A stretch of 64,000 nt of DNA from Marinilabiliaceae bacterium JC017 (GTDB taxonomy: Bacteria; Bacteroidota; Bacteroidia; Bacteroidales; Marinilabiliaceae). Shown here one piece after another: positions 61,087-64,000 of this stretch. A program made the translations under genes and the position numbers. The stretch lies in the NCBI GenBank assembly GCA_004296775.1, contig RHGE01000020.1, positions 23,312-87,311 of the forward strand, in the 5' to 3' direction. Positions within the stretch are counted from its first letter, which is position 1. Each line of letters opens with the position of its first letter. The notes beneath the pieces are model-generated. The model worked only from the letters and a program-made list of their open reading frames with translations, searched no databases and was not told the DNA's origin.

Positions 61087-62613
61087 TTAATTTCCCAAAT
61101 TAAAAATGCTCTGTAAAGAATCTAAACAATTAGTTTGAATAGCACCAGCATCAAGAATAGAATGAAACAAAAAGGAAGTTGTAATTTCTTCAGATGATTT
61201 GTCCTTCATGGCTATTTCTTTGTCAGAATGCTTCCGTTTATACTTGTCTGACATCCATACAAAACATGCCGCATTTCTTAAAACATCATGCTCTACAGCA
61301 TGTAACCATTTCCCTTTCTCACCAAGCAGTTCACCATGGTCAGACAGATATATCAGTATACAGTTTTCGTCCTCCATTTTTTTAATTATTTCGCTTACAA
61401 AATAATCCATATACAAAATGGAGTTGTCATAAGAATTGATGAGTTCTTCAGAAGTATTGTGATGAATAGAACGTGAATTCGAAACAGGAATGAACTTTTT
61501 AAACCGATCATCATAGCGATAATTGTAGTACCAATGCGAACCAATAGTATGTAGTACTATAAGTTTTTGTTTCGTCGACTTGCTTATTTTTGAATCAAAA
61601 ACTTCTAAAATATTTTCATCTGTCCAAAGCTTATCAGAATAAACACTGCTCATCACACTTGTTGGAATATAATGATCTACTGATTTAGCGATGCCATCGT
61701 AGGTGTAATCAGGTGTTTGATTTGCAAACCAATAGGTATCAAATCCACATTGTTTGAAGATCTTAATAAATGATTCTTCACTATATGATTTTTCCGGCAT
61801 TAAAGAATCCGCTCTTGTTAATATCTGTGGCACTGAAGCAGCCGTATGAGTATATAAAGATCTGGTCTTATAAAAAGAAACAACATTAAGAGCCTTTAGA
61901 TTGGGGGTTGTTTCTTTTTTATAACCATTAATTCCCAAATGATCATTTCTAACAGATTCTCCAATAATAAAAACAATAGAGAGAGAATCCTGCTCCAGAC
62001 AAACGGCATCCTTCCCTATTGAAACCCGTTTTTGCATATTCTGCTCCTGAATTATTTGATACTCTTTAAACGCACTAATGACAGAAAAAGGAACTCTGCT
62101 TGAAATAGTATTGCTCCGTTTGGCATCAACAATCACCCCGGAAGTAACAAACAGCATTGCAAGGATATAGTGAATATAAATTCGGTGAGAAAATAATTTT
62201 CCTTTATTAAGTCTTAAATAATATACAACAGCTATAGCAACCAATAATAAAATGAAAAAGGCAATCATTTCAAAAGAAAGATACTCTGCAGAAATACTCC
62301 AATGGGTATTTAATAGCACCTCAATAATGGCCGATGAAATAGCAATATTTGGAATATACAAACACCACGCTGAAATAGAGGCAATCAACACAATTGGTGC
62401 AAATAAAAGAATAAACGAGTAACGATTAATACTAATCAAATATAAGACACCAAAAAACGAAAATGTCAAAATTATTGCATGCGCTCCAAATGCAAGAACA
62501 TCACCTGAGGCATTAAGCGGAAGTCTGATATAGTTTGAGGCTCCGATTAAAACACTAATTAACAATAATAACAAAAGGAATTTAAGATTGTATTTTTGTA
62601 CAATGTTTTTCAT
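61087..62613 (-). CDS. phosphoethanolamine transferase-like sulfatase-superfamily protein (EptA type)
   Basis: A 508-residue inner-membrane protein with about five N-terminal helices (to about residue 165) and a periplasmic alkaline-phosphatase-fold domain. The metal and nucleophile motifs are VFIIGESVRNDHLGINGY (Glu), YTHTAASVP (Thr nucleophile), and IYLSDHGELLGEKGKWLH (Asp-His). These enzymes move phosphoethanolamine from phosphatidylethanolamine to lipid A or glycans. The target is unknown here. The gene is AT-rich relative to the polysaccharide cluster and overlaps the acyltransferase gene by 32 nt. Confidence 0.9.
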   Translation of the reverse strand: MKNIVQKYNLKFLLLLLLISVLIGASNYIRLPLNASGDVLAFGAHAIILTFSFFGVLYLISINRYSFILLFAPIVLIASISAWCLYIPNIAISSAIIEVLLNTHWSISAEYLSFEMIAFFILLLVAIAVVYYLRLNKGKLFSHRIYIHYILAMLFVTSGVIVDAKRSNTISSRVPFSVISAFKEYQIIQEQNMQKRVSIGKDAVCLEQDSLSIVFIIGESVRNDHLGINGYKKETTPNLKALNVVSFYKTRSLYTHTAASVPQILTRADSLMPEKSYSEESFIKIFKQCGFDTYWFANQTPDYTYDGIAKSVDHYIPTSVMSSVYSDKLWTDENILEVFDSKISKSTKQKLIVLHTIGSHWYYNYRYDDRFKKFIPVSNSRSIHHNTSEELINSYDNSILYMDYFVSEIIKKMEDENCILIYLSDHGELLGEKGKWLHAVEHDVLRNAACFVWMSDKYKRKHSDKEIAMKDKSSEEITTSFLFHSILDAGAIQTNCLDSLQSIFNLGN

Positions 62614-63580
62614 AAGGAAAATGTAATAGAAAAGGAATTTTTTTTGAAATAAAGATGGAAGCAGGTACTAGTAAAGCTATTACTAGTACTATATATAATA
62701 ATGAGATACCAAATGATTGATTAAGATCAATGCCTAAAACAAAAACCTGTACACCTTTAACAATCGTCAAAGCACGTAAATGAGCTAAGAAAATTAGCAT
62801 TGTATGTCTTCCTATAAGTGAGAGAAAACGTAACCTCTGTATCCAAAAAGCCAACAGAATTATCATTGAAACACCGGAAATACCAGAAATAATAAACAAA
62901 AAAGGATTGTTGAATTGCCCCTGGTATGCATAAATCTCTCCATTATAATAAGAAGAAAAAAACCAAATGAGAGTAGCAGGAATAATTAAAAGAAGTTGTC
63001 TAGCCTTGACTATTCTTTCCATCAAAACATCTCGCAACCGATTACCAATGTGATAAAAAAGAATAAGTACAATAGCTATTTGAAAGCTCCAAGGAAAATG
63101 AATATCAAAATAACGATTTATCGTAAATCCAATCGCACTACAAAGAATAACGCATAAAGAGATATTGATTGACTTTACTTTCAGAAGTATATAATACAAC
63201 AACTCGGTTAGAAACAAACATGGCAGAAACCACATCATCACACCCCAATCCATATATTCATGCCCCCCTGTTCCAAGAAAAATTCCTAAAAAATTTTTGA
63301 ATATCGAATAGTCGCCTACATCAAAAAGAAGCCAAAACAGAAATAATAAGGAACTCCAAAGAAAATAAGGATACATGAGTTTCCTGAAACGTGAAATAAT
63401 AAAACTTTTTAATGTGAAGTATTTGCTATTATTATAAAGCAATCCTGCAATAAAAAAAAATAGCGGCATCAAAAAACTATAAATGAATGTTCTTGTATAG
63501 TCAAAATAAAGATGACAGAAAACAACTAATACAATACCAATCCCTCTCGCCGTGTCAATCCAGTCGATTCTTTGACTCAT
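62582..63580 (-). CDS. acyltransferase 3 family membrane protein
   Basis: A 332-residue protein with about ten membrane helices. The N-terminus RIDWIDTARGIGIVLVVFCHLYFDY carries the family His, and FRKLMYPYFLWS the conserved Arg region of PF01757 proteins (OafA/WecH), which O-acetylate or O-acylate sugars at the periplasmic face. It probably modifies a surface glycan. Its 3' end overlaps the start of the phosphoethanolamine transferase-like gene by 32 nt, so the two are cotranscribed. AT-rich codon use (ATA, AAA, TTA) suggests recent acquisition (inference). Confidence 0.9.
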   Translation of the reverse strand: MSQRIDWIDTARGIGIVLVVFCHLYFDYTRTFIYSFLMPLFFFIAGLLYNNSKYFTLKSFIISRFRKLMYPYFLWSSLLFLFWLLFDVGDYSIFKNFLGIFLGTGGHEYMDWGVMMWFLPCLFLTELLYYILLKVKSINISLCVILCSAIGFTINRYFDIHFPWSFQIAIVLILFYHIGNRLRDVLMERIVKARQLLLIIPATLIWFFSSYYNGEIYAYQGQFNNPFLFIISGISGVSMIILLAFWIQRLRFLSLIGRHTMLIFLAHLRALTIVKGVQVFVLGIDLNQSFGISLLYIVLVIALLVPASIFISKKIPFLLHFPYEKHCTKIQS

Positions 63581-63874
63581 TATACGTTACGTTTTAAAAA
63601 TACATTGTGCCCACAAACATAATGAAAATAAAAAATGTGTAATAAATCCTTAAATTAAAAATCACATTTGCAATAGACCGTAAGACTTCCTATTAAAAAC
63701 ACAAGAGAGATCTGCAACCTAGTTATTTATATCACTCAGCACACCTCTGAGAGTAAGCTACTCAATCTAAATGTTACTCCTCAACATTCAATGTCGTTTA
63801 GTTAATAAATATCTCTAAATAGTACATTTATCATAGCTGTATCTGACTGAATTTTAGTATATTTACACTGTAAG

Positions 63875-63897
63875 AATCAGAAAAAACTTTTCTGATT
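63875..63897 (+). promoter_or_regulatory. hairpin upstream of right-edge gene
   Basis: AATCAGAAAA pairs with TTTTCTGATT around a 3-nt loop (10 bp), 30 nt before the ATG at 63928. It could be an operator, an attenuator or a 5' UTR stem. The rest of the 347-nt gap from 63581 is AT-rich with no recognised feature. Confidence 0.4.
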
Positions 63898-63927
63898 TTC
63901 GAGTAGAAATCACAGAAAATATCAATT

Positions 63928-64000
63928 ATGAGCTTGACACAACAGAGTTCCACCGTAACACAGTACAGTGTTGCGAAAAAAAACTTTTTGTTCGCAAACG
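63928..64000 (+). CDS. start of an unidentified gene, cut by the right edge
   Basis: Twenty-four codons open from ATG 63928 to the edge, beginning MSLTQQSSTVTQYSV and continuing AKKNFLFAN. It is hydrophilic with no signal peptide. Too little is visible to name a family. It reads away from the acyltransferase gene, so it would begin a new unit, preceded by the 10-bp hairpin. Confidence 0.4.
   Translation, partial: MSLTQQSSTVTQYSVAKKNFLFAN

Overview
The window looks like a chromosomal segment of a member of the Bacteroidota, probably a marine or anaerobic Marinilabiliales/Prolixibacteraceae-type organism (inferred, not proven). Supporting features are a TonB with a long acidic/proline linker, two DUF2723 proteins, two DUF6261 proteins, a type VI-B (Cas13b) CRISPR locus, UDP-diacetamido-uronic acid and Wzi-type surface polysaccharide genes, promoter-like TAnnTTTG elements before tRNAs, and few Shine-Dalgarno sequences.

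Layout. 0-6 kb: YraN (cut by the left edge), LD-carboxypeptidase, metG, hflX, tonB and tRNA-Ala. 6-11 kb: a UPF0104 flippase-like membrane protein, then an AT-rich pair of a ModA-like lipoprotein and a large hybrid histidine kinase. 11-12.2 kb: gene-free, with an 11-unit tandem repeat of 41-bp period (array A) and a run of small hairpins. 12.2-23 kb: a minus-strand block with a carbamoyltransferase, a membrane protein, purD, a NodB deacetylase and two DUF2723 giants. 23-25.3 kb: two tRNA-Gln genes, a sialidase lipoprotein, and a decayed third tRNA-Gln 3' end. 25.7-28.4 kb: a small CxxC protein, an S1-like protein, and a DUF6261 gene with a 42-bp-period palindromic array (array B) upstream. 28.6-33.8 kb: the type VI-B locus, ordered leader-array 1, three-TM accessory gene, cas13b, leader-array 2, with near-identical leaders on both arrays. 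34-46 kb: PBP1A, PH-domain protein, two unknown exported proteins, an HD hydrolase, C1 and M24 peptidases, and a GH53 galactanase. 46-48.3 kb: ribE, an OsmC-like protein and an SDR. 48.4-59.3 kb: a surface polysaccharide cluster. 59.4-60.8 kb: a third 41-bp array (array C) directly upstream of a second DUF6261 gene. 61-63.6 kb: an AT-rich phosphoethanolamine-transferase-like/acyltransferase pair. A new gene appears to begin at the right edge.

How the parts may work together. The CRISPR locus has no adaptation genes. It pairs an RNA-targeting Cas13b (HEPN motifs R113-H118 and R1051-H1056) with a membrane protein whose layout resembles the DUF5706/PycTM effector family of Pycsar anti-phage systems. 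I could not match it to Csx27 or Csx28.

A second pattern is the co-occurrence of DUF6261 genes with GC-rich arrays. All three arrays in the window have a 41-42 bp period, about four turns of B-DNA, and each unit carries a TTC...GAA-bounded palindromic core although the sequences otherwise differ. Two arrays lie 135-210 bp upstream of the two DUF6261 start codons and one is an orphan. This is the best candidate for an undescribed system; its function is unknown.
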